DNA of 64,000 nucleotides, from the NCBI GenBank assembly GCA_031308135.1, contig JAHLJT010009436.1, positions 163,731,681 to 163,795,680 of the forward strand, in the 5' to 3' direction. This DNA comes from Acheta domesticus. Lineage: Eukaryota; Arthropoda; Insecta; Orthoptera; Gryllidae. Below, in pieces: positions 22,413-34,004 of the stretch. The position numbers were made by a program, and so were the translations under genes. The notes under the pieces were generated by a model. It was not told the DNA's origin. It was given only the letters and a program-made list of their open reading frames with translations, and ran no database searches. Positions within the stretch are counted from its first letter, which is position 1. Every line of letters begins with the position of its first letter.

Positions 22413-25400
22413 TATTTTACTCTCAGGTCTCCTGCACTTTGAAATCTAACCCAGCAACGGATGGGTAAAAGAATGTAGCACAAATTGAGTGGGTTAGGTC
22501 TGTGAGCCCCGATTTAATAAAATATTGTGCTTTTTATTGTTAGATGACTGGTTTATCTCAGTATGTTATGAAAGGAAGCATTTTAGTTAATATTTTATAT
22601 AATTATTCTTTCAATTAAAAATGTTTCTTATATTTACGAAGGAAGCACTGAGGCTTTTCAGCATAATTGTTCACAAAACTTTTTGTATTTTGATTTTTCA
22701 TTTTCATATCACGTAATTTGCAATTTTATAACATTAGACATTATATATTAGATTATTTACCCTATTTTAAAAATATCAAATACTTCTGAAAACAAAAAGA
22801 ATTCTTACCAACTCGATGACACACCAACGAATGGAGTGGGTTAGTGTTCTCAATCAAATTACAATATCAAGGAAATTATACATAAAACACCTGTACAATC
22901 TCCACAGCAAAAACTGGCGCACTGAACGTTAGAATTCAAACAAAGGAAAAGTAGAGGAAAGAAGAGGTTACTGGTGCCATTTGTGTGTCACTAGCAGATG
23001 TATTTGTTACCTCGTACGTCTGACAGATTCAACCCAAACGTTGCCGGACTAGTGGATTGAATTAGTTTCTTTTCATGCACTTGCCATCTACACATAGCTT
23101 TATTAGATTTAGTGCCGCTTACATATAATGAGAGAATGATTCAAAGGAATGGTTTACTGAAATGCTGCTTAATATCAGACGTGCTGTATTATAGGGGAAA
23201 ACAGAATAATTTATGAAAAATAAAAGCATCACTTGTCCTTTGGACATGGGTAGAAGATTGGTACGTAAATTGAAACAATGTTTTTAAATAAACGTGCTCT
23301 GAAATTATTGCTTATTTTAGCAGCTGATGTGGTATTAATTATTTTTTCAATGAAATTACACGACTTCACTTATTGTAATATCTTTTCTAATGATTAACCC
23401 CATTGTTGTATCTTGGAAACGCATCATTGTTTTCATGATACAAACACACTTGTACCGATTATTTTAAATCCAAGACGTTCACACATTCCGTGCGACAATG
23501 TTCCAGCAAAACAAACAAGTTATTGCTTGATGCTCGGACAAACGTGCTGCAAATGCGACCATAGACTGATCCGCATAATATGGTTTGCAAACCAGAACAG
23601 ATAATTAATCGGCTGAAATCCCCGCGAGTTGTAGCTGATTACCAACTGGAACCGGAACGCAAAACCATAACAGCATAATGTTTGTGAACCCAAACCGATA
23701 ATGGGCAGTCGATGTACCAGGAGGAGTTAGTCGGAGGGTTAGTCGCTCGTGCCAGCAAAGCTGTTAAATTGCCCCTCTATCAGATCGCCGCCAGCGGTTT
23801 TTCATCTTCTCCCTCACTTTAGCTTTCCATGCCGTCTTGAAGACCAGATGCCTCTGGTTTGCCGTGGGGAAAGTTTATGTGAACATTTTATGCGCAATGC
23901 CGCTGACAGCAGTATTTTCCCTGCGGACATTTCGATGATAACGTCGTATCTCCATGAACGATATATACACTATTTTTTATGGCTTTTCAAATTTATCTAG
24001 TTGACATTTATTTAATGTTTTTCATAATTTCTAAAGTTGTTTTACTTTGCAGAAGTAAAATTTTTAAAAGTGGTAATATTCTTAATAATTTTAGAATATC
24101 GAATAATTGAAAGGGTGCCCGAAATAGGGATGTAACCAACAATATTGGCAAAATAGAGATATAAGTCTAATAAAAGAATAATATCGATGATCTACAGCGC
24201 TGCATACTCTATTTTCCGATAGGTGTAGTAGCTCTTTAGTTATTAATAATTGTACGTTTCGTGGAAAGAGGATATAACATCAATCAAGATGGCTGAGTGC
24301 ATAGGTGAAGGATCATCGCTAGAATTTTGTTGGTTGTATCCTTTTCTGGGCTCCCCTTAAATTGTTATGATAACGTAGCTTTAATATATTTTGCCTTTAT
24401 ATATTAAAACTGCTTGCCTCTCCATTTGAGTTTGATTTCATTCATTTACATGACACTATTGGAAGACAGTACAATATGCTATTCTCAGAATCAAAAAGGG
24501 ATAATTTCAAAGGATAGGCAATGTAATTAGTCTCTTCAGGAAATTCGGAATTACCTACACGGTTTTTAGCATTTTGTGCTGCAGGCGACCATTAATGTTT
24601 GATAAGCGAACTTCTCTGATTGGAATTATTTGCATTTCTGTAGATTTTTTTCTATTTCAATGCCGTACTCGTAAAAGCCTCTTGAAGAGAAAATTTTGGT
24701 AAGTGCTTTACAAATTTTACAGATTACGTCTAAATAGAAAATGTTATTTCCAAGTATTCAATTGATTTTATTTCAGGAATGTACTCCGAATTCTGTTGTG
24801 TGTGCTATGATGTCCCACAATGCATTTTTGGTTATTGCAAAGAAGACAAATGTTAACACAAACTAATTTTTGACGCATAAAAATATTCTAGGTGCTTTGA
24901 ATAGAGAGATGTGAATGAGGTCTGAAAATAACAATAGTGCTCAAATCCTAGAATCTTTTATAATTTTCTCTTCAATGACGTTTTTCAGGTTATTTTCTAT
25001 ACACCAGTAGCAGAGAGGTGATATTGAATCTCTAATCTGTTCACATTCGTAATAAATGGATAACGTTAATAAATGATAAATTATGTTGTGAGTGATATAT
25101 TTATAGGACTCAGAAACGCGTTTAGACTTCCACAAAATGTGTAAATATAGTAGTAGCGTGTACTTAACATGGATTTTATTTTCCGTGTCATCACGAATCT
25201 CCATCTAGGACTGACACAATATATTGGGTATCTGTCATGAATTACTTTGTGCCTTTTAACGAAAGCTACTGCATCGTCTAATATTTATGACAACAAAGAA
25301 AATGTGAAAAATCTTTTCATATATTTCATGAATGTTCGTTTGCGTCTGCAACATTTTCTGGTTTCTTTCAGGCTACTTCTAATTTGTTATTTTTTATCTT

Positions 25401-25980
25401 TGCTGAAGATACATTTCTTTCGATTACGATCTACTACATCTTAAGGTTAATATCTGAATATTAGTCTGATTCAAGTGAGTTGTGGAGGTGGAACAATGGC
25501 TAATGATTGTAATGACTATGATGGACTATATGGTAAATGAAACTGTCTTTGGGAACTGAGACTTGAACATTTTCTCATTTCAAGTAGGGGAATAGAAAAT
25601 AAAGAATAAAGACATGCTGATGACGCCATTGATATAACAAAAGGCAGAATGAAACCTAAAATAAGACAGACACTTTTGGGACATAGATATGTCTACGGCA
25701 CGGGGATGGTATAGCATTCTAAAGCTGATGTCAAAGTGTAGTAGTTGATGAAATTACAAAATTTCCTATTTATGCATGAGCGTTGCATTTTATTAATATT
25801 CACACCAATATTACTGTTAAAGTATTGAAACAAAATAGTGAATAAATCACTTAATTATAATAATGCTCATGCCGACATTGGTGTGTGATGTGTCAATTGG
25901 ATTATATGGTAGAAACGCAAGGACCGCAAACAAATTCCAGAAACCAGTTTTTTCGGGTTAAAGTGCATCGTGGACCGACG
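22413..25980. other. AT-rich, nothing recognised
   Basis: About 3.6 kb with no coding, RNA or mobile-element signal that I can support. A perfect 14-bp palindrome, TGGTTTGCAAACCA, lies at 23581-23594 in a slightly more complex patch (23480-23900). That patch would be the first place to look for a conserved element. Confidence 0.5.
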
Positions 25981-26160
25981 GGTATTTGAACACGAAACCT
26001 CACAGGTGGAGAGCGAGCGAACGGCTCCCAAGCGGCCTGACGCGCGGAAGACCCGCGTCACAGGCGTCTTCGCCGCGTCGCCGGCACTTTGCGTCATGCG
26101 CATCCGCACGGGGCCACGCAGCTGAGAGCAATATATTAATTATAGCCAACTTCTGGAAGC
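25981..26160. other. CpG-rich block, possible tRNA-like remnant
   Basis: A small CpG-rich segment. On the minus strand GTGTTCAAATACC (about plus 25980-25995) is B-box-like and could mark a decayed SINE head, but no body matches the other families. It adjoins a CT-rich tract. Confidence 0.35.
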
Positions 26161-26720
26161 GCCTCACGCGGCAGGCCCGTCCTCACGCCGCCACCTCCCC
26201 CTCCGTTTCCCACCCACTCCCCCTCCTCCTCCTTCCCCAACTCACTTCTCCTTCCTCTTCCACACCCTCTCCCCTCCTCCGCGTCCTTCCTTTTCTCCAT
26301 CCCACTTCCCCTCCTCCTTCCCATTCCCCACCTCACTCCCTCTTCTTCTCCTTCCCCATCTCAGTCCCCCTCTTCCTTCCTCATCCCATTCCCCCTTTTC
26401 CACCCCACTCTCCCTCCTCTTTCTTCTTCCTACTCCCCCTCGTTCCTCAACCCATCGCCTCTTCCTCGTCCGACACATTCCCCCTCCGCCTTCCCCTTCC
26501 CCACCTCATTCCCCTTCCTCCTGACCCTTCCCCCTCCGCCTTCCCCTTCTCCACGCTATTCCCCTTCCTCCTGACCATTCCCTTCGCCTTCTTTCCCTTC
26601 CTCACCTCCTAATCTTCTTCTCTCCATCACTCTCTTCACCTTCCCCTCCATCCCTCGCATTCTTCCCATATTCCATCCCACCCCCTTTCCCATCCCCAGA
26701 CACTCCTCCCGCCGCCTCCC
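26161..26720 (+). repeat. CT-rich tract with subrepeats of about 47 bp
   Basis: The plus strand is almost entirely pyrimidine. CCCCCTCCGCCTTCCCCTT recurs with CCCCTTCCTCCTGACC at about 47-bp spacing near 26480-26580. Open frames on both strands are compositional artefacts. Confidence 0.85.
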
Positions 26721-27225
26721 TCCCTCGCACCGCCAACTGCGTACGCATCTCCGCCAGAATATCGGATCCCCCGCGGAATCGAGTTCGTGGAAATTCGTGA
26801 AAAGCGATATTTTCAGCGTTTCACGGCTGTTTAAGCACTTATCAGCGCTTCATCCGTGCGCTTTGGGATCTCTGGCATGAGAGCCGCGGGAGTTTGCAGC
26901 AAATGAAGATGCGATGGAGAGATTTGGCGATGATTTCGAGAGATTTTTGGAAAGCTAAAAAGAAGTGGAGGTGGGGAAAGGCGTTGTATGAGCAACATGT
27001 AGATCATTAAGGACGTAATGAGATCAAGTAATGTAACACATAGAGAGATATACCCCTACGTACCCGGGTATGTGAAACGGATGTGAAGAAAAAGTGATAG
27101 AAGGAGTGCACAATGAAGTAAACTGAAGAATATGAGGAGTAGAAAACATTGTGCCGTGATTGAGGTGGAAAAGTGTTTCAAAATTTAATGAAAACAAGCG
27201 ACTCTCTTCAGTATCGTAAACGGAG
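26721..27225. other. No feature recognised
   Basis: Mixed composition, moving from GC-rich to AT-rich. No coding signal. Confidence 0.45.
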
Positions 27226-27330
27226 ACTCGTGGTCTAGTGGTCACACAGCTCGCCTTCCAGGTACTAGATTGAAGAGACAGTCGATCCAAGTGGAAGGCG
27301 GTGTGTCCAGAAATTATTTCAGTAGGGAGG
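27225..27330 (+). mobile_element. Possible tRNA-derived SINE head
   Basis: TGGTCTAGTGGTC (27231-27243) is a good A-box match, and CAGTCGATCC (about 27279-27288) is a weak B-box match about 40 bp downstream. The following sequence does not align with SINE-A or SINE-B, so this may be a third family or a decayed tRNA copy. Confidence 0.4.
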
Positions 27331-27995
27331 AAAATGTTATTTCCGAACACCCTCTAAAAAATAAATTTGATGTAATTTAATAAAAAATAGCTGGGAGAAA
27401 TTTTGAAAGTTATATATTCCACTGTGGATACTCCTTTACACGTGACGTAATTAATGTTTTATTTATTTGGAATAAATAAAATAAAATTACCACACAACAA
27501 AGCGGGCTTGGGTAGCAAGTCGTTCACTCCCCGTCGATCCGCAACTAACATTTCATGGACAAAATTCATGTGCTGTAAATTTCCTCGCTGTTGTCCTGAT
27601 TTGCCAAATCGCTCTGTGTTTGCTCCTTCATTATTCTTAGCACAACGTATTAGAAACAATCCATCAAGATAATTCGTCGTCTCCCGGTATTGCTACAAAA
27701 CTTACGAAATGGCATAATATAAAGATAAAGTACCTATTCTACAGAGAAAAAAATTCTTTGCATGGATATCGACAGGCACTTGCGGTACATTTTGCATACC
27801 CATTGCTTTTTATAGTTGACTTTAAACGGAGTACTTTTCCCTATAAGCAACCTAGTATTTACCGCATTTTACCGCATTCATCATCTTATAATATCCGCAT
27901 ACTGGAAATATGAGTACAGCCTAATGTATTTTCCAGATTCGCCATCTAATAAAATCTAAAAAGACGTTTGCAGAGGGCACCACATTTTTCAGTTT
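27331..27995. other. AT-rich, no feature recognised
   Basis: AT-rich sequence without identifiable features. Confidence 0.5.
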
Positions 27996-27999
27996 CGAT

Positions 28000-28225
28000 G
28001 CTGTTTTCGCGTCGGTGGCCGTAGCGATCGGCCCGCTCGAGTGTGTGTGCGCTTGTGTGTATGGAGCCTCGCGGGGCGCCGTGATACGCAAATGGAAGCG
28101 CGCGTGCTCCTAATCCCGGCTGCACTGAGCGGCGCTGCGCCGCGCTGCGCGGGCCATGGGAATTCGCCCGGGCACTCGCCACTTGGGCCCACGCGCCGGC
28201 CTCGTTCGCGCCCGTTTGCCCTTTC
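28000..28225. other. CpG-rich complex block
   Basis: Complex CpG-rich DNA preceding a C-rich repeat. It has the composition of a CpG island, with no decisive promoter motif. Confidence 0.5.
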
Positions 28226-28575
28226 TTGTTCGCCCCGCCATTACCGCGCCCCGTCCCGCCACGCCCCACCCCGCCACCCCGCCCCCCGCCACGCCACGCC
28301 CCACCCCGCCACGCCCCTCCCCTCCCCACCCTACCCTATCCCGTCCCGCCCCGCCCGGCCTGGCCCTACCCCACTCATCGCCCCGTCCTGTTCTGTCCCG
28401 TTCCTCCCCGCCCATGCCCCGCACTCCAGGCCCCGCCCCTTCATGCCCCGCCCCTCCATGCCCCGTCCCTCGAAGCCCCGCCCCTCCATGTCCCGCCTCT
28501 CTATGCCCCTCCTGACCCCTCACTCCCCGCCCTTACCCGCCACACCCGCCCCGCCCTGCCCTGTCCCATCCTACC
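28226..28575 (+). repeat. CCCCGCCACG low-complexity repeat
   Basis: Degenerate repeats of CCCCGCCACG, CCCCTCCATG and CCCGTCCC cover about 350 bp. A unit of about 15 bp (CCCCGCCCCTCCATG) is visible near 28435-28500. The frames open on both strands are artefacts. Confidence 0.9.
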
Positions 28576-29590
28576 CTGCTTTTTCGACTCCACGGCGGCC
28601 CCCGACGTAGCGCACGAGTTGTGCGTGTGTTTTGATATTTCCCGAGTGGAAAAGTGCCTGTGCAGGATGTTCAAGTAGTAATAACTTTTTCCGGAAACGA
28701 GGACATACAGTTTATCACGAGAATTAGGAAATATTTTTTCTTCCTTTAGATCGTACCTCAATCATCAAATATCAATAGTCTTGGTTTTCAAATTGAAATA
28801 GACAATATGTATTTGTTGATATTTTTTACGCGTGACTGATAATTAAGTTGTACATGTGTTTCAATATTCGACGATTGAGAAGTGCAAGTTTTTCAAGGAA
28901 CGCCTTATGGATTATTTCGGTCACAAACGTTCTCTCCAGGAGGTTTATTTTCCCTCATCTGTCTCGTTCATGAGCATAATTACTACAAATAGTTTTCTTA
29001 ATATTTAATTTGCAAACTTATACACATTACTTGTAATTTAATTATTAGTTACAATACGTCATTTCGATTCCTAATTAGCTTCAAAGTAGAGATGAATGAG
29101 CCTAATTACTCTTTGAACTAATTTGTTTACAATTATTTCGTTACTTTTTTTAATTCACATCTTTCATTCAGTTTTTTCTAAATAAAGTACTTATATAGGA
29201 CTTTGCTTAAAAATATTTTTGAATAATTGAAAAGGTATATTAAAATCTAGAGAAAGATTGGATAAAGTTAATTTACTCTGAGCTTGTGTTAAGGTCATGT
29301 CAGATATGTGTTGATGTTCTTTCTCGTGAACGAACAGTGCGCTTGAAATGGTGAGAATGACAGCTAGAACTAAAAGGTTGCATTATATCTCAACAATCGT
29401 CTTATTGTTTTTTCTTTCTTTAAACACGTTCATAGTTTTTGTGTTTTCTCTTTCTTTAAACACGTTCATAGGGTCAGCGATGGACATTAGTCCAAGGATG
29501 AAATCTGTTTAAAACTGAAATGATATTTATACTAAATTCAACAAATAGCATTAGCCACCTCAGATGGTTTTAGGGTACGCTTGAGCGCGA
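28576..29590. other. AT-rich, with one small duplication
   Basis: AT-rich sequence. CTTTCTTTAAACACGTTCAT is repeated in tandem (about 29415-29471, 36-bp spacing). Nothing else is recognised. Confidence 0.5.
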
Positions 29591-29830
29591 GTAGTGGACG
29601 GAAATAGGTCCCGCGGCACATTGACCTTATAAACAAAGTTCCTGCCAAAAACCGCGCGAGCCTATTTCAAAACCGCTGGATGGTAGCGGCGGTGACCGTA
29701 ATGGCGGTGACGATGATGTAGTGACGGAGGCAGTAGTACCGATCGCGGTGGCGGCGGGGGGGTTGGTGGGGGCGGGGGTGGAGTCAGCGGCGGTGGGGGT
29801 GGTGACTGCGTTCCGGAAAACCCAGCCTCT
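29590..29830. other. GC-rich block with GGT/GGC runs
   Basis: G-rich on the plus strand with GGCGGTGACG and GGGGGTTGGTGGGGGCGGGGG runs. It is short and shows no tandem period. Confidence 0.5.
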
Positions 29831-30184
29831 GGTATTTCTGGCGAAACACGCGTGGCTTGAGGCTACCCACAATTTGATATTTGCAGAGGGGGCCCCTTCA
29901 ACTTCTCAGCTTCCTTTCTTGCTATTTCTAGAATTGCACCTTCCACGTGCACAATGTTGTGGAGGGGAATGGTTGAAGGGCATTGGAGCAACTGAAAGGA
30001 AATAGCGATTAGGTAAACAACAATGGATGAAGCGAATGAAAACAACTGGATTTGGGATGAAATGGCGCGAAAAAGATATTTGATAGGACAAAGAGAAGGA
30101 CGTGGAAAAGACTACGACATGATTGAAGGAACGTCAGCATCACACTGTGAGCTAGCATCACCGGAACGCGAGGAATTTTTTTTT
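29831..30184. other. Purine-leaning, no feature recognised
   Basis: Plus strand A/G-enriched. No feature can be supported. Confidence 0.4.
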
Positions 30185-30325
30185 TGCCGGTTGATTTAGC
30201 TGGAGTCAGCTTTGCTGCTGTCTCAGCAGCGACTCTCACCGGAAGGACCTAGGGTTCGAGTACAAAGGGGGACACATTTTCAACACTAGCTAAATAGGTA
30301 GGGTGTATGGCAGGGCCGTCCAACT
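30185..30325 (+). mobile_element. SINE-A copy 4, head only
   Basis: TTTAGCTGGAGTCAGC gives an A-box-like start. It is followed by GACTCTCACCGGAAGGACCTAGGGTTCGAGTAC, whose B box GGTTCGAGTAC is at 30253-30263, and then TTTTCAACACTAGCTAAATAGG. These match positions 32900-32980 of the better-preserved copy. The body is missing. Confidence 0.65.
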
Positions 30326-30658
30326 GGTGTCATTTATTGTAGTCTGCGAAATGCCTCCATATCGATCGAGAACATTGTGCGCCTAGCGCAGGCGCCTTGC
30401 CGAGGTCAATACCCTTTCAATGTAAAAAATTGGTTAAGTTTTCTATTAAATACAGCAATTTAAAATCACCCAAAATGAGTTTTAAATTTGTTGATTTCCC
30501 TTTCCATTGTCGATTTCAAAATCATCCCAATGTAGGTATGGTTCGGGCTGATATCACGCATGGTTCTTTCCCCCCCTTCCTTTCAGAGCAGTCAGGCCGT
30601 AGTCAACAATAAGGCGAAGTCGTGCGTGGATCGCTCGAGCAATGAAAATATGGCCGAC
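30326..30658. other. No feature recognised
   Basis: Complex sequence without identifiable features. Confidence 0.4.
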
Positions 30659-31047
30659 ACTCTCTGAATCTGAATCAGTGAAATTGTCGCTGATTCAATC
30701 AGTGAGAGCCAAAATCACTGATACCTTCAGTCGAAATGTGTAGCTTCGCTGACAATCAGTGAATATGCGAACCTTTTCGTAATGACCGCCAGCATTTCAC
30801 TGGTCGTCTGTGGTAAAAGTGCCGCGCCACCATTGCTCACTGATCGTTCAGTCGTTCACGTGCTGATGTTTTCACATATTTCACTGATTCAAACAGTGAT
30901 GTTTCACTGATTCAAAAAGTGGACCCGATTTTCACTGATTTGTTCAGTTCAATTCACTAATTGTCAGTGGCAGGGTTATAACTGACGGCATCAGTGAATA
31001 GTCACTGTCAATCAGTAGTTTTTCACTAATTCAGACTGAGAGAGTAA
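30659..31047 (+). mobile_element. MITE built from TCAGTGA motifs, copy 1
   Basis: This 389-bp element has imperfect TIRs: ACTCTCTGAATCTGAATCAG at the left, and ACTCTCTCAGTCTGAATTAG as the reverse complement of the right end. Inside, CACTGA or its complement TCAGTG occurs at least ten times on both strands, with many one-off variants (CAGTGA, CACTAATT). It aligns along its whole length with 35152-35490. It has no coding capacity. Short size, TIRs and a second dispersed copy mark it as non-autonomous DNA-transposon-like. No convincing target duplication is visible, so I do not assign a superfamily. Confidence 0.75.
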
Positions 31048-31885
31048 CCACATTAAATGTTGCAGTTCTGGCCTTTGAGGCCTTGCAAGTTGGACCCCTC
31101 TGGTAATGGCGAGGTGCTAAGGGATCCGAAGAACGAGTTGAAGGGATGAAGGGAATAATCTGAGAGAAAGCAGGTATTAGAAGATGGAACCCCAAAAATC
31201 GCCTGAGCCAAGATAGGAAAAGTGTATATCAGACGGAAAAACAGGTGTACGGGCGAACAAACATGTGAGAAGAAGACCTTCATAAACTAGGTTTCCTGTG
31301 CCAACGCAGGTATATTAAACTCAGAACCGACTACCTGGGCATATTCCTGGCCAGAAGAAGACTAAAACATATCGATACATCAGCACCGAGGCGGAGTCAC
31401 TAGGTTGCGAGTGTTTTTTACCAACAAAGGAATCACAAAAGCAATTGAATCAAAGGGAACACGTGCAGAATGCGCAATGATTAATTGAGCAGAATCACTT
31501 AGTTACACAAGAAAGCAAGTAAAGGCAGGCTGAATCTGTATTTTGGTGTAAAATGCGTTGTATATTTTGCATTGGCTGAACCCAAGGATATTTTGTGTGA
31601 TTTGCCAAGTTTCAAGGCTGGAGACTCGCCGTTCGTACCCAAATACGCAAGAGAAGCGACTTATTTGACCATATGAGATTAGCGATTAGTATTTGCTTGG
31701 CGAACTAAAACCTCATCTACCTTAACACGAACTACTTTTTGAATAACCGCCCAGAACACAGCATATAGCACACGTGTTCCATTTAACCATTGTTGTCCAG
31801 GCTATCCGGGATGAACATGAATTCCGGCTGCGGAAGCCTACGCAACCATTTAACCATTTGCTATAAGTATTTGCAAAAAAAAAGT
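31048..31885. other. No feature recognised
   Basis: Mixed composition. GGAGACTCGCCGTTCGTACCC near 31620 is faintly B-box-like. ATTTAACCATT occurs twice near 31780-31860. Neither is enough for a call. Confidence 0.4.
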
Positions 31886-31887
31886 AT

Positions 31888-32272
31888 GTGGATCTCATGA
31901 GAGGAGGAAGAGGAGGAGAAGGAGCGGAAGGAAGAGGAGGAGAAGGAGGGGAAGGAAGAGGAGGAGAAGAAGGAGGAAGAGTAGAAGGAGGAGGAGAAGA
32001 AGGAGGAGGAGAAGAAAAGGAGGAGGAGAAGAAGAAGAGGGGGAGAAGAAGAAGAAGAAGAGGAGGACGAGAAGAAGATGATGAGGAGAAGAATAGGAGG
32101 AGGAGAATAAAAAGGAGGAGAAGGAAGAAGAGAAGGAAGAGGCAGAGAAGAGGAGGAGAATAAAAAGGAGGAAAAGGAGGAGAAGGAAGAAGAGAAGGAA
32201 GAGGCAGAGAAGAGGAGAAGAAGAAGAAGAAGGAGAAGGAGAAGGAGAAGGAGAAGAAGACGGAAGAAGAGG
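31888..32272 (+). repeat. GGA/GAA homopurine tract
   Basis: About 385 bp of almost pure purine on the plus strand, made of GGAGAA, GAAGAA and GGAAGA words. A perfect duplication (AATAAAAAGGAGGA and surroundings) is seen near 32105 and 32158. Mirror-symmetric purine tracts of this type can form triplex DNA. Minus-strand frames of up to 276 codons are poly-Ser/Phe/Leu artefacts. Confidence 0.95.
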
Positions 32273-32530
32273 TGGAGTGGCGGAGTGTCCAGCGGCGGGG
32301 GGGCGTGGCGATGGGGCTCGTTGGCTGCCCGCTGAGTCGCGGCGCCCGTGGCCGCTGATGCTGAGGCCAGCTGGCTCTGGCTGGCTCTGGCTGGCGCTGG
32401 CGCCGTCGACGACGACGACGACACGCCTCGCGGACGCGTGTTTTGCCGTCACGCGCGGATTTCGCCTCCGCGCGGATCGGATCGCCGACGACTTCTTGCG
32501 CGTTTTCGTTTCCGCTCCAAAGCCGCGCTA
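32273..32530. other. CpG-rich block beside the homopurine tract
   Basis: Complex CpG-rich DNA with GCTGGCTCTG and GACGACGACGAC runs, directly adjoining the purine tract. It may be a CpG island. Confidence 0.5.
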
Positions 32531-32884
32531 TATCGGCACTTCCGCGTGCCATTCCAACACGTTGATCCTTGTTTACTTTCGGTTTTCGATTTTTATTTTC
32601 ACCTCTTACAGGAAATTATTCTTGTTTTCCTTGGTGATTTATCTTCTTGAGGAAAAATTGTATATATCAAATTCGTTACTTTTCAGGAGAGAGGTTTAAA
32701 GTTGTGTATTCAGGTTCAGTTCTGAACGTTTGGAAACGAATAGAATATTTATTATTCTACCTACGAGTACATATAAATTCTTCCGTTGGTAACGATCTCC
32801 TCATATAACAACTAAAAGTCCAAAAAATAAAAAAAATCATATAATAATATACTTATTACATAGTCAGTAAAATTTTACAGAATA
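32531..32884. other. AT-rich, no feature recognised
   Basis: AT-rich sequence without identifiable features. Confidence 0.5.
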
Positions 32885-33375
32885 AAAGTCTCGTGCTTCT
32901 GGGTGCCTCTCACTGGAAGATTCTAGGGTTCGAGTTCTGGCGTTGGCAGAATTTTCGACAATAGCTACATAACTAGATCGAAGATATCCGTGTCTGGAGA
33001 GGAATTCTACCGGCTGGCTGTTTTTATTGGTAGTTTTCCATGTTTTCTACGATCAACACTAGACGAATGATGCAGCATTCCCCCATCAAAAGTGTTACGA
33101 CTGGCGGGCGATCTTTCCTACCTGTTTCGTAAGCGGTCCTCACCCTTTTCATACACACGGGTACATTGCACTGCCATTTATCTCGTTGCTGTCGGGAGTT
33201 TGAGCTTGTTCCTTCTGGAATGATGCTCCGCTAGTGGAAGACACCTGGAAGGAGAAAACCTCCGCTCTCCGACGGGTGGGACTGAACCGCATCTCATCAT
33301 CCAGCGGAGGGAAAACTTCGCCACCTCCCCTCGTGGAAATATGTACTACACTTACGAGAAGAATGACCACAGCCG
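32885..33375 (+). mobile_element. SINE-A copy 5, near full length
   Basis: The B box GGTTCGAGTTC is at 32927-32937. The collinear body has CAGAATTTTCGACAATAGCT, GAGGAATTCTACCGGCTGGC, TCTACGATCAACACTAG, GACGAATGATG, GGCGATCTTTCCTACC and GAAGACACCTGGAAGG. It ends near TACTACACTTACGAGAAG. It aligns over its length with the copy at 7016-7560. Confidence 0.8.
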
Positions 33376-33521
33376 CTAACGTGTCTGGAAACACGAAATA
33401 ATCAATTTGTTAATCAACAAACCAATCCAGCTTTTCTTACAGAAGTGACAAAAATTTGAGTTACACTTTACTTTAAGATCCTTATGTAGTCTGTGTTGTG
33501 TGAAATGCACAGGAACAAAAA

Positions 33522-33922
33522 CTAGAAATTTTTTTTAAACTTTTATTTCCTGGGTTGATAGACGAGACTATGTTTCTTATTTAAACACACACTCATATAC
33601 TCAAACACACACATTTTTATGTCAGGAAAATAGTATTTGGATGTATGGTATATAAACATATTAATATAATGTTTTACATTCTTCTCTGTAATCACGTTAA
33701 AAGAACTACACGAAACCAGAAGAATATGCATGGAATGGTAGATAGAAAATGATAAATTAAGTCACTGTTGGAAGTGGGTTCTGTTGTGGAGTGGTGTTCG
33801 ACAGGCCGATGGAAAGGCATGGAAGGAAGGTTTATTTAGAACCAGAGGGAGAGAAGTGTCGGGAAGGAGCGGGAGGGTGGCAGGTGGGGGGTTGGAGCCG
33901 AGGCCGGGGAAGTGGGCAGGGT
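33522..33922 (+). repeat. Local duplication, copy A (MITE-free)
   Basis: It aligns with 34002-34515: GAAATTTTYTTTTAACTTTTA, TTCTCTGTAATCACGTTA, GGAATGGTAGATAGAAA, GATAAATT, CACTGTTGGAAG and GGTGGCAGGT all recur in order. The last third is purine/G-rich in both copies. Copy A lacks the MITE present in copy B. Confidence 0.8.
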
Positions 33923-33945
33923 GATGCGAGGGCGGGCGGTATAAA

Positions 33946-34004
33946 GGTATAAAAAACAATCGTGCTGTGAACCTCAAAGTCTTGTTATGAAAAGTCGTTA
34001 AATT
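33946..34004 (+). repeat. Dispersed repeat fragment, related to 59559-59618
   Basis: GTATAAAA, ATCGTGCTGTGAACCTCA and TGAAAAGTCGTTAAATTA match the fragment near 59560 with few differences. The family is unknown. It lies between the two local duplication copies. Confidence 0.7.

Noticed and set aside
23581..23594. TGGTTTGCAAACCA palindrome as a regulatory site
   Set aside because: A single 14-bp palindrome in AT-rich DNA without supporting context is expected by chance at this scale.
31722..32552. 276-codon minus-strand frame with poly-Ser/Phe/Leu
   Set aside because: It lies across a homopurine tract; three minus frames are open in parallel.
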